Source: Jimgerdemannia flammicorona
Lineage: Eukaryota; Mucoromycota; Endogonomycetes; Endogonales; Endogonaceae
Reading direction: 5' to 3'
NCBI GenBank assembly: GCA_003990745.1
Contig: RBNI01001961.1
Coordinates: forward strand, 1-20,229
DNA length: 20,229 bases
The notes under the pieces: model-generated
The model's input: the letters and a program-made list of their open reading frames with translations, nothing else
What the model was told of the DNA's origin: nothing
The model's database searches: none
Made by a program: the position numbers and the translations under genes
In this document: positions 8,340 to 18,108 of the stretch, piece by piece
How the letters are laid out: each line of letters begins with the position of its first letter
How positions within the stretch are numbered: position 1 is the stretch's first letter

Positions 8340-8995
8340 TAGCTAGTCACCTTAACTCTATACTTCTTATCTCAGTAATCAAACTTGAGTACTTGTTGGC
8401 CAATATCCACAACTGCATTCATTTCCTTCATCCAGTTGGTACCAAGAATCATGTCATAAGTAACAGCTTTAGTGACAATAGCTTAGGGAATGGAGAACTG
8501 AATGTGTCCAAGGGAGATGATGATGTTTCATACTTCTCCAAGGGGTTGAGTTTGGGCTCCATCTGCTACTATAATGCTGAGATTGGATGGTCCATCAATG
8601 GGCCATTGGAGGGTGTCTAGAAACCGTTTGGCAATGACACAGAGAGCTGCTCCTGTATCTATGAGGATCTTTGTCTTTTGTCCTCCAATATCTCCATGTA
8701 GGTAGGTGCTGACATGTCTTTTAGCTGCTTGGACTGGGATGGGGGCTGGTTCCTGCTGTGAGATTAGAACTTGGCCAGTGCTAGACCTGGTTGTTCTCAG
8801 TAATTTGTTTTGGACTCCAACTGGTGTTAGTTGCAGAAACTGCAGGAGGAGCACTTCTATCTTGACCTCCTGGATCTTCTGCCAGACTTCATTGTAGATG
8901 TCTCTAGGCATGGTCTTTGGGGTGTACTTTTTCTTGGACTTTGGGACAACAGGTTCCCATTCTTCTTGTTCCATTTCTTCATCTTCTGGTGACAA
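8340..8995 (-). pseudogene. Retropepsin-like aspartic protease domain
   Basis: The protease cleaves the polyprotein. The active-site motif ILIDTGAALCVI is present with DTGA at 8648-8659. The second conserved block VTYDMILGTNWM lies in the same frame near 8440-8475, matching the D-x-ILG-x-[DN]-W-[LM] pattern that ends retropepsin domains. The preceding segment (EEWEPVVPKSKKKYTPK) is a charged linker from Gag. Two TGA/TAG codons lie between the motifs, consistent with CGA and CAG origins. The family assignment is secure; activity in this copy is not expected. Confidence 0.9.
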
Positions 8996-9179
8996 CTCAC
9001 TTGTCTCAGAGACAAAAGGTGAGGGGGTTCAGGGAGGTATTTCTACTTGTTCTTTCTCATGTTCTTCATCTTCTTCTTGGATGATTCTTCTGCTGATATT
9101 CCTGGATGGTCTTTCCACAGGTCTCTTCCTTTTCTCTACTGGGTAAATTGTTTTTCAGGAAGTGACCTTGGTAGGGTAC

Positions 9180-10738
9180 AAGTCTAGGTCACTATAGTCT
9201 TTACTGTTACTTGCTTCCTCAAAGTCTTCCACAGGATGGGCTTCAGTCTTCTTGTACTGGGTGTCATTCTTTTGGTTTGGTAGTTCTGAGTCCCTTCAGT
9301 CACTTTTTCTGTTGTCACATTCAGTGGCATAGTGTCTGAATTGTCTACAGTAGAAGCATTGGACTTGGGCTCTGTCTCTGACAGAGTACCTTCTTTCTTC
9401 TTACTGGTAATTCCTGTTATCTCTTGGTGGACAACCTTGGCTCCTTTGTAGTGGGTATCCTCTGTTGTCTTGGTAGCCTCAATTTTCGTATATGGTGAGT
9501 TTTTCAATCTATCCAACCAGCCAGTCTAACTTGGAGCTAAGGTCTTTGATTTCACTTCTATCCTTCTTTCCTTTCTTAGCTAGTCTTCTTTCTTCAGATC
9601 TTTCTTATTCTTAGAGGAGTCCTTGTAGGGCTTTGACCAGGATGTCTTCTTTATCTTCTTTCTTATCATGATCACTCCAAGTAGTTCCTTGTCTGACATC
9701 AAAGAATCCTTGGGCTGCATCTACTTGTTCTTCAGACCTTCTGATGCCTAGAGTGTAGACATGCTGGGCAATGTTTGGAGGAATTCCATTCATGAAGGTC
9801 ATTGGACCTATGATGTCCTGGTTGGTAGCATTGAACCTGGCAGTATGTATTCTCTTCTGGATTCTTGTGAAGAAGGCTCTGGGTGATTCTCCAAGGTTCA
9901 TCTTCATCCCCATGATGGATTCTTGAGCCTTATGGTGGGGTTCATTTCCTGCATATTTTTCGATGAGCCAGTGGACCATGGCCTCATATTCTAGCTCATA
10001 AGACATTGCTACTTATATCTGTCTCACTGGTTCTGAATCTGGGTTGTTTGGTGTTTAATGAAAAATTCCTCTGGCTGGTTCTCTGAGCTGAGCCATGTAG
10101 ATAGCAATTTTTCTTTCATCTGGGAGATTCCTCAAGGTTGCGATTCCTTCAATTTCATCAAGGAATTCTCTGGGATCTTCCTCTGGGTATCCTGTAAAGG
10201 TTGGCAATGAGGTGGCCATTTCATTGTTACTTTCTTCTGATTTTTATTCAGGTTCGGATTCTGATTCTGATTCACTTTCTGAACTGTTACTGGAGATGAG
10301 GGTGCTTGGATATCTTGAGGATAGTGTTCTGGATCTTGGACAAAGTGGAATAAGCCTAGATATTCTTGTAGAAGCTGCTTCCAACTCTGCAAGAGGTTAT
10401 GGTAAAGGTTCTATTGGTGAGATTGGTGAGACTGATATGGGGCATCTGGCTGTAAGGTCTCAGGTTTGTATGATAAGATCTTCTAGTTCTTGTGCAAGTT
10501 CTCTAAAATCTCTAGCAGGGCTGCCTATATTGTCTGGTTGATCTGGTTGGGGATTTTGGGCTGTACTGCCTTCTGGTTGGAAACCTTCTGATGCTGGGTA
10601 GTTGGTAAGTCTTGATGTAATTACTTCTCTTCCTGTCCAGATACTGGTAATAATAGGTTCTCCTATAGTGGCAGAGATTGGTGTTGTATCAAATGTATTC
10701 AGTTTGACTGTGGGTTCTTGTGAGCTGAAAAGTCACAT
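9180..10738 (-). pseudogene. Gag region: capsid-like domain and CCHC knuckle
   Basis: Gag forms the virus-like particle and packages the RNA. The N-terminal third is rich in Pro, Gln and Ser/Glu (a repeated SESESE stretch near 10260). The block from MATSLPTFTGYPEEDP (10219) through AIYMAQLREPARG to the open segment 10006-9611 (YEAMVHWLIEKYAG, GESPRAFFTRIQKRI, FMNGIPPNIAQHVY) has the pattern of the fungal retrotransposon Gag capsid domain. A charged Lys/Glu stretch follows, then the nucleocapsid knuckle CFYCRQFRHYATEC at 9317-9358, a perfect C-x2-C-x4-H-x4-C. After it the sequence becomes acidic and leads into protease without a frame change. Confidence 0.85.
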
Positions 10739-10751
10739 CAATTTTGAAATC

Positions 10752-10769
10752 TTCCCAGTTGAGCCCCCA
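10752..10769 (-). other. Candidate primer-binding site of the Gypsy element
   Basis: Seven bases past the 5' LTR, the minus strand reads TGGGGGCTCAACTGGGAA. The initial TGG would pair with a tRNA CCA end. The beginning TGGGGGCTC equals the start of the tRNA-Pro primer site known from some retroviruses, while the inner part differs. The tRNA cannot be named without the host tRNA set. Confidence 0.6.
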
Positions 10770-11882
10770 AATGAAATGTGCCTGGCTCAATGGAGGCAAA
10801 TTATAAGATTGGGGGTTGATGTAGTTTGGCTTGAGCCTCTAGTTACTTTGTCAAAAGCAACAAAATGTTCTTGGTGTTTAGCAGTATAATAGTCAAGATC
10901 TGGATACTATGCAAGCAGTTTCCTTTTTGGGACAGGTTCTTAGGTGTAGCAGTGATTTGTGTGTATGAACAGGTTTCCTTCTTGGGTTAATTGGAAATAG
11001 TAGAATTTTGTGTGTAGTGCAACAATCTCTGTGTATAACAGTCTGGCAATTTAGCAGTTCTCCTTCTTGGGTGGCAGTGATCTCTGTATGATGATCTCTA
11101 TGTAGCATGATGATTTCCAAGAGTATGCAATTTCTGGTGAGATGATTTTGGCAGACTTCTCAATTTGGTGCAGGTTCTCCAAAAGTGGCAGGCTTCTTGA
11201 ATGTCACAGATTCTTCTTACTGGGAATTATACTGGTGGTGGATATCTTAATAACTCAGACTCACTGGGAACAATAGATAACTTTGGATGGTGTGGATAAT
11301 TCAGATAACTCAGATGTCACAGATTCTTCTTGAGTTGGCTTCAACTGAGAATACTAATTGGATTCTTGACAAGTTACATCAAAGACTGGCTTTATTTGCA
11401 TGGGGTTATGTTATAGACTGGCTCTACTGTGAAGTTGTTTCAGAAAGACTGGCTTGTGGCAAGAAAGGCAGGTTCTCTGAGAATGCGGTGAATAACTTGA
11501 AAATGGTAGATGATGCGGATTCTTCCTGAATCAGCAAAGTTCTTGAAAATGGCAGCTTATTCCTTAAGCAGTGGATTACTCAAAAGGCAGCAAAGTTCTT
11601 TCTTGAACTTGGCAGCAAATTTTCAGGCTTATCTGGCAAGCAAACCAAAAACAGACTTGTTCTTTGTATTAGAAAGTAGACTGGAGTGGGGAAATAAGCT
11701 CACAATCTCCTAGCAGTGGCTGTAGAGTTCCCCTTGAAGTGTGGTAGGCAGACTTGTCTTTTGCTTTGAATTTTGGACTGAGGTTTATTCAATCTTATCT
11801 CTGGGGTAATTTATACATTGTGGTTGCTATCTGGTTGCTATCTGGCTAACTATAGAATACTATTTATGGGGTGATATCCACT

Positions 11883-11896
11883 GTCAGAGTGACAGC

Positions 11897-11900
<4 letters not shown>
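11883..11900. repeat. Left flanking repeat of the LINE (possible target-site duplication)
   Basis: GTCAGAGTGACAGCTACT lies directly before the poly-T end. Its partner is at 17802-17819. It is also one unit of the LTR 18-bp tandem array, so duplication by insertion and pre-existing repetition cannot be told apart by sequence alone. Confidence 0.6.
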
Positions 11901-11942
<42 letters not shown>

Positions 11943-11945
<3 letters not shown>

Positions 11946-12340
11946 GTTACTTAGTCTCCATTCCTTTATTAATACCCATCTATCTCATATAAATACAGCA
12001 ATCCCAACCCCCTATCTGATCCCCCTAGGGGGGCCTCCCCCCCCTACTTCTTCCCAATGAAAGACCACTTTGTCTAACACTATTGCCACCCTCCCACCAC
12101 TCTGCTCACAGATCCTTACCACCAAACTGTGACATCATCCCCTCTGAGGACTCTAACCCACCCACCATCTAGTCAGCAGATCCCCCAACAGCCCCTCCCA
12201 CCTTAACACTTTCTCTCTCAGCCCCAACCGCTGCCCCTCCTCAAATACAAAAAGCCAATGACCCACCAGACCCACCCATATTGCTAATACTCACTCTACA
12301 GTGAGCCAACTATCACCCACCCCACCCACAAGCCGAGATC
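11943..12340 (-). other. LINE 3' UTR
   Basis: Between the ORF2 stop at about 12341 and the poly(A) tail lies about 400 bp of C-rich (plus strand) sequence with no convincing ORF. Part of it, near 12036-12085, is shared with the first 50 bases of the window, which identifies the deleted LINE derivative there. It also contains a CCTAGGGGGGCC run near 12024-12035. Confidence 0.7.
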
Positions 12341-15300
12341 TCAAGTCCTCCCAGTGACCCCCTCCCCTATCAACCTATGCCCCACACCCAGTCTATCCCC
12401 TATTTCAGCCCAAAATTCCCCCAAAACCTCACACTCTCTCAGCCAATGTTCTGGCATATATATATAACCCCCAGCTCGCCCAACATCATAACACTCCTCA
12501 CAGTCAAATTGTCCACCATCTACCAAATACCCTGTATGGAAATTCAGCATGACATTCCTCCACAACATTCTCTACCATACCACCCAGAACTTGGGGGGAA
12601 GCCACCTCCGTACCTCTGTACTCCAAGACCAGATACCAGCCCAGTCCCACTCCTCACCGATCTCTGCCACCTGCCAGCCACTTGGCCAAAGATCCTGGCC
12701 AAGCCCCTGCTGACACTCTACTTCCTCCCCAATATTGAATGTAGTAAGTGGAGCACCCCCCAGGAGCAATCTATCCCAATGCCACATATTAGGCCCCCAC
12801 ACTGCCTCCCCCTCATTGCCTTACCAGCATAGGCCAATGTGGTGTGCTCCATCAGCCACGCCCCACCAAAAGCCCTTGAACCACAGCCACCTAATTCCAT
12901 TCAGCCCCACCAAAGAGAGCAGATCTCTAGAGGACCCCCGAGGGGATGTTCGCATCTCCCATACCTTCTGCAGCAGAGGCACCCAACCTCTGCTCTGCAG
13001 TTCCACAGCTCTCTTCAATCACCAGGCTCGCAAGCAATACAGCCTCTTAGGAAAGTCCATCAGTCCAAGACCTTCCTGACTACTGGCCTTGCAAGAGTAT
13101 TCCAACTGACCTGGGACCTCCTCCCTGCCCAAATCCAATCCCTAGCCACCTTCATCAGCTTCTTCACTACCCATGCTGGGAAGTCAAGGTGATATACCAC
13201 ATACCACAGCTTGGGGAACCAATATACATTCAGGATCGACACCCACCCTGCTAGAGAGATATGGCAGCCTCCCCATCCTTGAAGGGCCTCCCCCCAAATA
13301 TTCACCCTGCTCTCCCACCACACTCATGGCAAGACAGAACCATATACAGAGAGGAAGATGCCCAGATACTGCACCACCTCACCAGTAGGGACAATTGTTC
13401 CAATGATGTCCCCACCCACTATCCCATTCCCTAGCACCATCATCTCACACTTATGCCAGTTGAGCTTTGCCCCTGAGTAAGCCTCATACCATTCTACAGT
13501 CTCCTGAAGTACCTCTACATCTGCCACAGACCCAAGTCCAACCACCATATCATCAGCAAAGGCCCCCACCTTCCAAACTATACCATATATATAGAGCCCT
13601 GCCACCTTTCAGCAAATCCTATCCATCAATGGCTCCAGTAAAAGAGTATAAAGAATATGTAGGAGACAGAGGGTCCCCCTGAGGAACTCCTCTTCCCAAG
13701 GAAAATGCCCTCCCATGGTGACCATTATATGTCAGAGCTGCCCAACAGCAGACTCACCATAGAGGCCCTAAACCTTGGCAGAACCCCAATTTGGTCCAAG
13801 ATCTTGTCCAGCCACACCCACTGTATACAGTCATAGGCCTTCTTCTGGTCTAGAAAGACCAACCTTCCATTCAGGCCACAGGCCTGGGCCCCTTCAATGA
13901 CACCATGAACCCATGCAGTCCCATCTCTTATAAGTCTACCCCCAACAAAGCCCTGCTGCTCCTCCCCCAGTACCTGTTGGACAACTTTCTGCAGCCTTGT
14001 GACAATCACCTTAGTCACTATCTTCCTGTCCATGCCCAGAAGCATGATCAGCCTCCAGTTCTTTCAATCTTCCCTCCTCCCCTTGTCTTTATACAATAAG
14101 GCCACCAGCCCAAGATCCTGCTCTTCAACCCACTCACCACTCTGAAGGACATGGTCACAGAGAGCAGCTATCTCACTCAAAACTCTGGGGACATTTACCA
14201 TCTTCTTCCAGAAGTCTCATGGCAATCCATCCTCCCCTGGCACTGTCCCAAGTTTAGTTGCTGCCAGGACACTCGGGATCTCCTCTCCCTGTACTGGTAG
14301 AATCAAGTCACCCAGTTCAGCTACTTGTGGCGGCCCCCACTCTTCTAGTGTATCCACAATCTCTGCCTCATCAGCACCCCCTTCTCCCTCACTCCACAAG
14401 CCCTGCCATCTCTCCTTCAACACCCCTAAGATTTGTTGCATGCCATGTATCATGTCTCCATCAGTATCCAGGACCCGATCTCACCAATGTTGCACTCTCC
14501 TAGCTTTGAGAAGTCTTGATAAGTACCCAGTAGGCCGCTTACCCTCCTCAAGCCCCTGCCACTGTAGCCTAGCAGCCATGCCCTGCATATGAGTCTCCTT
14601 CTCTTCCCTCAACACCTGTTGTAGTTCCACAATCTCTAATTTCACCCTCTCGATCCTCCAATCCTCTACCCCAACAACAGTAAGCAAATCCACCCAATCC
14701 ATTTGTAGTCTCCACAGCCTGCTGGAAGCACACCTCATGCGCCTCCTTCTCTACCTCCCAGCCTCTCTACCAGCCCCTTCCCAATAAACCCTTGCAGCCT
14801 CTTTCAATTTCATCCAGTGGACAGCCACAGGCAAACCCTCATGCCTCCAGTTAAAAACTTTTGCCTGAATGTCCTCTACCCACAATTCCCACAACCTCTT
14901 CTCAGCCAGCAGAGAGGAGTTAAGGCACCAATGTCTGGGTCCATCTCCACTCCCCCCAAACTGCCCCTGCCCCAACAGTCCCCAGTGATCAGACCATAGG
15001 CACCACTCCACTTCCAATGCCTTCCAAACATCTGAACCCCAGTATTCTGCTGTCAGAATCCAGTCAATCCTTGTACCCAAGCCATTCACCCAATGTGTGT
15101 AGACCCTGGCATCACCCCACCTTATTCAGGCCATATCCCCCAAGGAGCTCAACATCTCCACCTCCTCCCATATGTCCAGACCTCCACTTCTACCCCTGGC
15201 ACTCCTCCCTCCATCAGTCCTGTCCAGATGCTGATCTTGAACCATATTAAAGTCCCCACCAAGTACTTCGACCCCTTCCTCCAAGAGAATACCCTCCTCC

Positions 15301-15654
15301 AGCAGCCCCCTAATCCATGCCATCCTCTCACCCCTAGCTGCAGGGCAGTAGCAAGAGCCCACCTTCACCGATTCCCACCCTGGCCGATGCCAATCTCCCC
15401 AGACCAATCAATTACCCCAGCTCCTGATTTCCCCCAAGTCACCTCACCAAAATTGCTACCTTTCCAAACCAAGTGGTAGCTCCACCCCATTCCCTAGTCC
15501 ACTCTACCCGATCATCCTCATCCTCACACCGAACATCCTGTAGTAAAAATAGATCAGCCTCCAATCCCTTGAGCCAAGTAAAAATGTTCTTATGCCTCCC
15601 AGAGCCCCTTAACCCATTCACATTCAAGGAGAAAATGTTGGTTATACTGTTCAT
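12341..15654 (-). pseudogene. LINE ORF2: APE endonuclease, reverse transcriptase, CCHC (frameshifted)
   Basis: ORF2 nicks target DNA and copies the RNA there. The start chosen is the ATG at 15654 (MNSITNIFSLNVNGLRG), 31 bases after the ORF1 stop. The endonuclease has NVNGLRG, LLQDVRCED, GGDFNMVQD (GDFN at 15246-15257) and the terminal SDH (14985-14993). RT has LLGMDRKIVTKVI, EQQGFVGGR, catalytic Asp in VFLDQKKAYD (about 13850), GRGVPQGDPLSP (about 13655-13700) and FADD (13549-13560). The C-terminus has a C-x2-C-x14-H-x4-C knuckle at 12431-12502. The reading frame changes near 15420, between about 13725 and 13605, and again near 13050-12820. This copy is therefore non-functional although its motifs are well preserved. 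Confidence 0.9.
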
Positions 15655-15685
15655 AAAGAATAATAATATATTGTGGTCCCATCCT

Positions 15686-17626
15686 CTACAAGTCCACACT
15701 CTGCTCCTCCTGCACCAAGTCCAAGTCATGTTCAGAAGCCAGTTCCCTCTCCCCAGCTTCCTGTGCCACCAACTCTCCCAGAAGTTCTACCATTGCCCCA
15801 TCTTCATGCTCCTCAAATTCCTCACGATACTCTAGACAGGCCTTCTGCCAGAGCCACAAACCATGATGCTCTGCCCAGCAGTAGGCTGCCCACTCACTAG
15901 CAACCACCCCCAGCTCTGCCTTCCTCACCTCATCAACCTCATACCCCTCCTTCTCCAGGAAAATACTCAGAATCTCCACCTTCAGTGCCTCCACCATTCC
16001 ATTACCATGCAGAATCTGTGCCCAATACTCCTCAGGCATTGCCCACAGGTCCACTTCTCCCAAAGCCTCCACTGTGAGATTATCCATCACCTTGTACATC
16101 CACAACAAGTTCCCCACCTCCTTCCCTCCTGGAGTCCCTGGCTGCCCTGCCTCCAGCATCGTAGTGTCAGCTCCTATACTGGCAGCCTCATCTCACTCCT
16201 CCTCAGGGACATCCACCAGCTCATCCTCACCAACTGCCACCACCTGACCCCCTTGCCCCACATCAGGAACCCCAAAGTGCACCTGCTGGGCCCCCTGTAT
16301 CTGTGTATCCTCTGTCATCCCTCTCTTCCCAACTGGGCCCCTCCTGATAAGTGGGGGGGGGGTGGCATCCAACTCCGGCTCCCACACTTCGAAGATACCA
16401 TCAGCAAATGGGTTCTTGTCCAGCATCCCCCCAGCTCCTGCCTCCTTTGCCTCCACCTCCTCTCCTCCTTTACCAGCCCAGACACTGGCCTTAACACCTC
16501 CAGACTCCTCAGCTCCAACCAACTTCTCCTTCACCCCTCCTGTCATTCTCACCAACAGCTCTCTCTGCTTCTTATGTCCCTAGGCCCGCTCCCACTGCTT
16601 CTTATCCATATGAATACACTTCCCACCCACAACCTCCAGATACGTCAACTCCTCATACAGTTTCCAGACCTTCACTCTCCTCTCCACAGCATCACTCAAC
16701 TCCTCTAGTACCTCTAACAAGTCCTCCTCCTCCTCTTCACTCTCTTTCACCCTTGATACCTTGCAGACAATGGCCTCTCACATCAGCACCAAGAGTCAGT
16801 CACTTGTCTTCCCTGTGGCCTCCTTTCCCACCAACCAAATCCTGACATCGACATCACCCATCCTGAAAGTTGTCCCCTTCCACAACTGAAAGCCAATGTC
16901 CACCACATCACCATACTCTACCATCACCTCCTCCACCCTCCTCCTAGTCTCCTCCTTAGTCACTGTGGGCACCCTCCTCACCAGAAGCTACACTACCCTG
17001 GGGTTCCACCTTAAGCACCTCACCATGGGAACCACCACCTCCCAAACCACCACTCTAGTCTTCATGGCCTCATCCAGCAGGCCAGCCTCCTCAAAGCCCA
17101 CCTCAACCCCTTCCAGGCCCTTCAAGAACTTCACCGAGGCTACACCAGCCACCTGCCTTGAAATAAGCCCCAGGACCATCCTTGTCATCACCACTAAGCC
17201 CCTGAAGTACAAGGTAGTTGTGAACTCCGAAATCGACTTCTTGGGCAATAGGGCCACTGCTAGTCCCATCACACCATCCACCAGGTCCCCCTTCTGTATC
17301 AGAATCCCCTGCCCCCCCTGGCCATCAGCCATCACATCTCTTTTTTTTTCCTGATTTACCATCACACCACCATCAGTAGTCCTGCCACTATCTCCAGCAG
17401 TCCCTCCACTTCCCCCACCTCCCACCAGTGAAGGCCCAGCTCCCCCAACATCCCCAGCCTTCTGCTTCTCCTTCCCTCCTGCCTGTTCACTACAGGCTCC
17501 CATTGGCCAACCCCCAGCCCTCAGCGTGTCTGCAAAGCTCCACTCCTGCCACCCTCCCACCCCCCCACTAGTGCTGCCTCCACTACCCAAGCTGCCCAGT
17601 CCACTCGAGCCACCGAAAGACCCCAT
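15686..17626 (-). pseudogene. LINE ORF1 (Gag-like, RNA-binding candidate)
   Basis: The frame runs from the ATG at 17626 (MGSFGGSSG) to 15686, about 646 codons, with in-frame stops at 16986-16988, near 16795, and in the 16200-16590 region. The N-terminal 100 residues are Gly/Ser/Ala-rich. The middle (about 17260-16800) has a compact block with LYFRGLVVMTRMVLG, RRVEEVMVEYGDVVDIGF and FRMGDVDVRIWLVG. It resembles the RNA-binding folds seen in LINE ORF1 proteins, but I would not name a family. The C-terminal part is acidic and Trp-rich (EALGEVDLWAMPEEYWAQIL). A few codons are altered in ways consistent with C-to-T change. The open frame extends upstream of 17626 into the LTR repeat, which is fortuitous. 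Confidence 0.7.
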
Positions 17627-17800
17627 CTCTAGCCCATGCCCCCTTCCAACATGCTGCCAGTTGAAAGCCCCAGGTCTACCCGACCTAGTATGTGTGTTGG
17701 CTTGCTTGCTACTTGATATCTTCTTAGTATCTTTCTCTAATAAACAGCTTGAAAGTATGTTATAAAAGTGTGTGTAACGTGAATTGTAGTGAAGAAAGAT
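17627..17800 (-). other. LINE 5' leader
   Basis: About 175 bp lie between the LINE 5' end and the ORF1 ATG. The most 5' 115 bp (17686-17800) have no counterpart in the deleted derivative at 1-386, which stops at the equivalent of about 17686. No gene is seen. Confidence 0.6.
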
Positions 17801-17801
17801 A

Positions 17802-17819
17802 GTCAGGGTGACAGCCACT
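17802..17819. repeat. Right flanking repeat of the LINE (possible target-site duplication)
   Basis: GTCAGGGTGACAGCCACT is the partner of 11883-11900 (16 of 18 identical). Two further units of the array follow it, then a partial one. The LINE-bearing LTR has one unit more than the empty LTR, as a one-unit target-site duplication would give. Confidence 0.6.
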
Positions 17820-17887
17820 ATCAGAGTAATAGCCACTGTCAGGGTGATAGCCACTGTCAGTGTTTTTCCTCTCTTTAGCTATCTGGG

Positions 17888-17896
17888 TTATTTATA
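17888..17896 (-). promoter_or_regulatory. TATA-like box in the 5' LTR
   Basis: The minus strand reads TATAAATAA, about 95 bp from the LTR 5' end. The other LTR has ATATATAAATAA at the equivalent place. It is a good TATA match in a plausible promoter region, but I cannot see a transcription start. Confidence 0.35.
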
Positions 17897-17990
17897 CATT
17901 TTCCACAGCAATGGTTGCTGGTTACTATACTATGCTGATGTTCATATCACCTGGTTGGGTTTCAAGATTGCTACATTTTGCAGTTTGTCA

Positions 17991-18108
17991 TACTATTTCT
18001 TATATCAGAAACTATTAAATATTTTATTACTTTTAACAGTAATTAGAGACTTAAGCCAAACTATACAGCTCTCTAATCTTATAATTTACCTCTATTAAGT
18101 CAGTATAT
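17991..18108 (+). repeat. Old Gypsy LTR relic, right part (3' end of the LTR)
   Basis: This aligns with the reverse complement of the LTR end at 1924-2042. Shared blocks are AAGCCAAACTA, AATCTTATAATTTACCTCTATT against AATCTTGTAATTTGCCTCTATT, and AAGTCAGTATAT against GAGCCAGGCACA at the LTR terminus. It continues the relic at 1300-1923, but about 190 bp of LTR (equivalent to about 2042-2235) is missing between the two halves. Confidence 0.8.

Larger units (their letters stand above)
6240..10738 (-). pseudogene. Gag-protease-dUTPase polyprotein frame of the Gypsy element (broken)
   Basis: One frame of about 1,500 codons holds Gag, the CCHC knuckle, protease, a Cys/His linker and dUTPase. The likely start is the ATG at 10738, 14 bases past the candidate primer-binding site; its second codon is TGA where CGA would fit. 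Downstream stops are nearly all TGA, TAA or TAG at positions where CGA, CAA or CAG is a natural reading. I checked that the coordinates of the Gag, knuckle, protease, linker and dUTPase motifs are all in the same frame, so the arrangement is not an artefact of piecing frames together. The frame closes at a TGA near 6240. RT continues in the -1 frame. Confidence 0.8.
11900..17800 (-). mobile_element. Non-LTR retrotransposon (LINE, APE endonuclease type), nearly complete
   Basis: The element is about 5.9 kb, with a 5' leader, ORF1, ORF2, 3' UTR and a poly(A) tail that appears as about 42 T on the plus strand (11901-11942). It is flanked by near-identical 18-bp sequences, 11883-11900 and 17802-17819, differing at two positions. 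Domain order (APE endonuclease, RT, terminal CCHC) fits fungal Tad1-type LINEs. No RNase H domain is recognised. The sense strand is G-rich and C-poor, in sharp contrast to the AT-rich surroundings. Frames are broken in several places, so it is inactive. Confidence 0.92.
1924..17990 (-). mobile_element. Ty3/Gypsy LTR retrotransposon with dUTPase domain, full length, carrying a nested LINE
   Basis: The element is bounded by two LTRs of about 1.3 kb that start with TG and end with CA when read on the minus strand. Without the LINE it would be about 10.2 kb. Order on the minus strand: 5' LTR, primer-binding site, Gag, protease, Cys/His linker, dUTPase, reverse transcriptase, RNase H, integrase, small ORF, polypurine-like tract, 3' LTR. 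The RT-RNase H-integrase order marks Ty3/Gypsy (Metaviridae type). No 5-bp target duplication is visible: the left flank is TGTAA and the right flank is TACTA. The reading frames are broken by many stops, so this copy is dead, although catalytic residues are mostly preserved. Confidence 0.93.
10777..17990 (-). repeat. 5' LTR of the Gypsy element, split by a LINE
   Basis: The two LTR pieces, 10777-11900 and 17801-17990, together match the intact LTR at 1924-3216. The right piece has the LTR start TGACAAACTGC (minus strand, from 17990) and a TATA-like TATAAATAA at 17888-17896. The left piece holds the rest, ending GGCACA at 10777. The LINE separates the TATA-like box from the element body, which would block normal transcription of this copy. 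The 11120-11880 part contains no convincing gene. Confidence 0.95.

Noticed and set aside
8087..8620. Plus-strand open frame of 177 codons with hydrophobic segments
   Set aside because: It is antisense to the protease and Cys/His linker of the Gypsy polyprotein, whose motifs fix the coding strand as minus.
12377..12832. Plus-strand open frame of 151 codons, Pro-rich
   Set aside because: It is a shadow of the LINE ORF2 C-terminus; the minus-strand frame carries the CCHC knuckle.
15863..16708. Long plus-strand open frame of 281 codons
   Set aside because: It is antisense to LINE ORF1, where the plus strand is C-rich and stop-poor; it is made of Leu, Pro, His and Ser runs with no domain.
17627..17854. 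N-terminal extension of LINE ORF1 with a hydrophobic repeated segment that could look like a signal or membrane anchor
   Set aside because: The first residues come from the Gypsy LTR 18-bp repeats outside the LINE; the aligned ATG at 17626 is shared with the deleted copy and is the better start.
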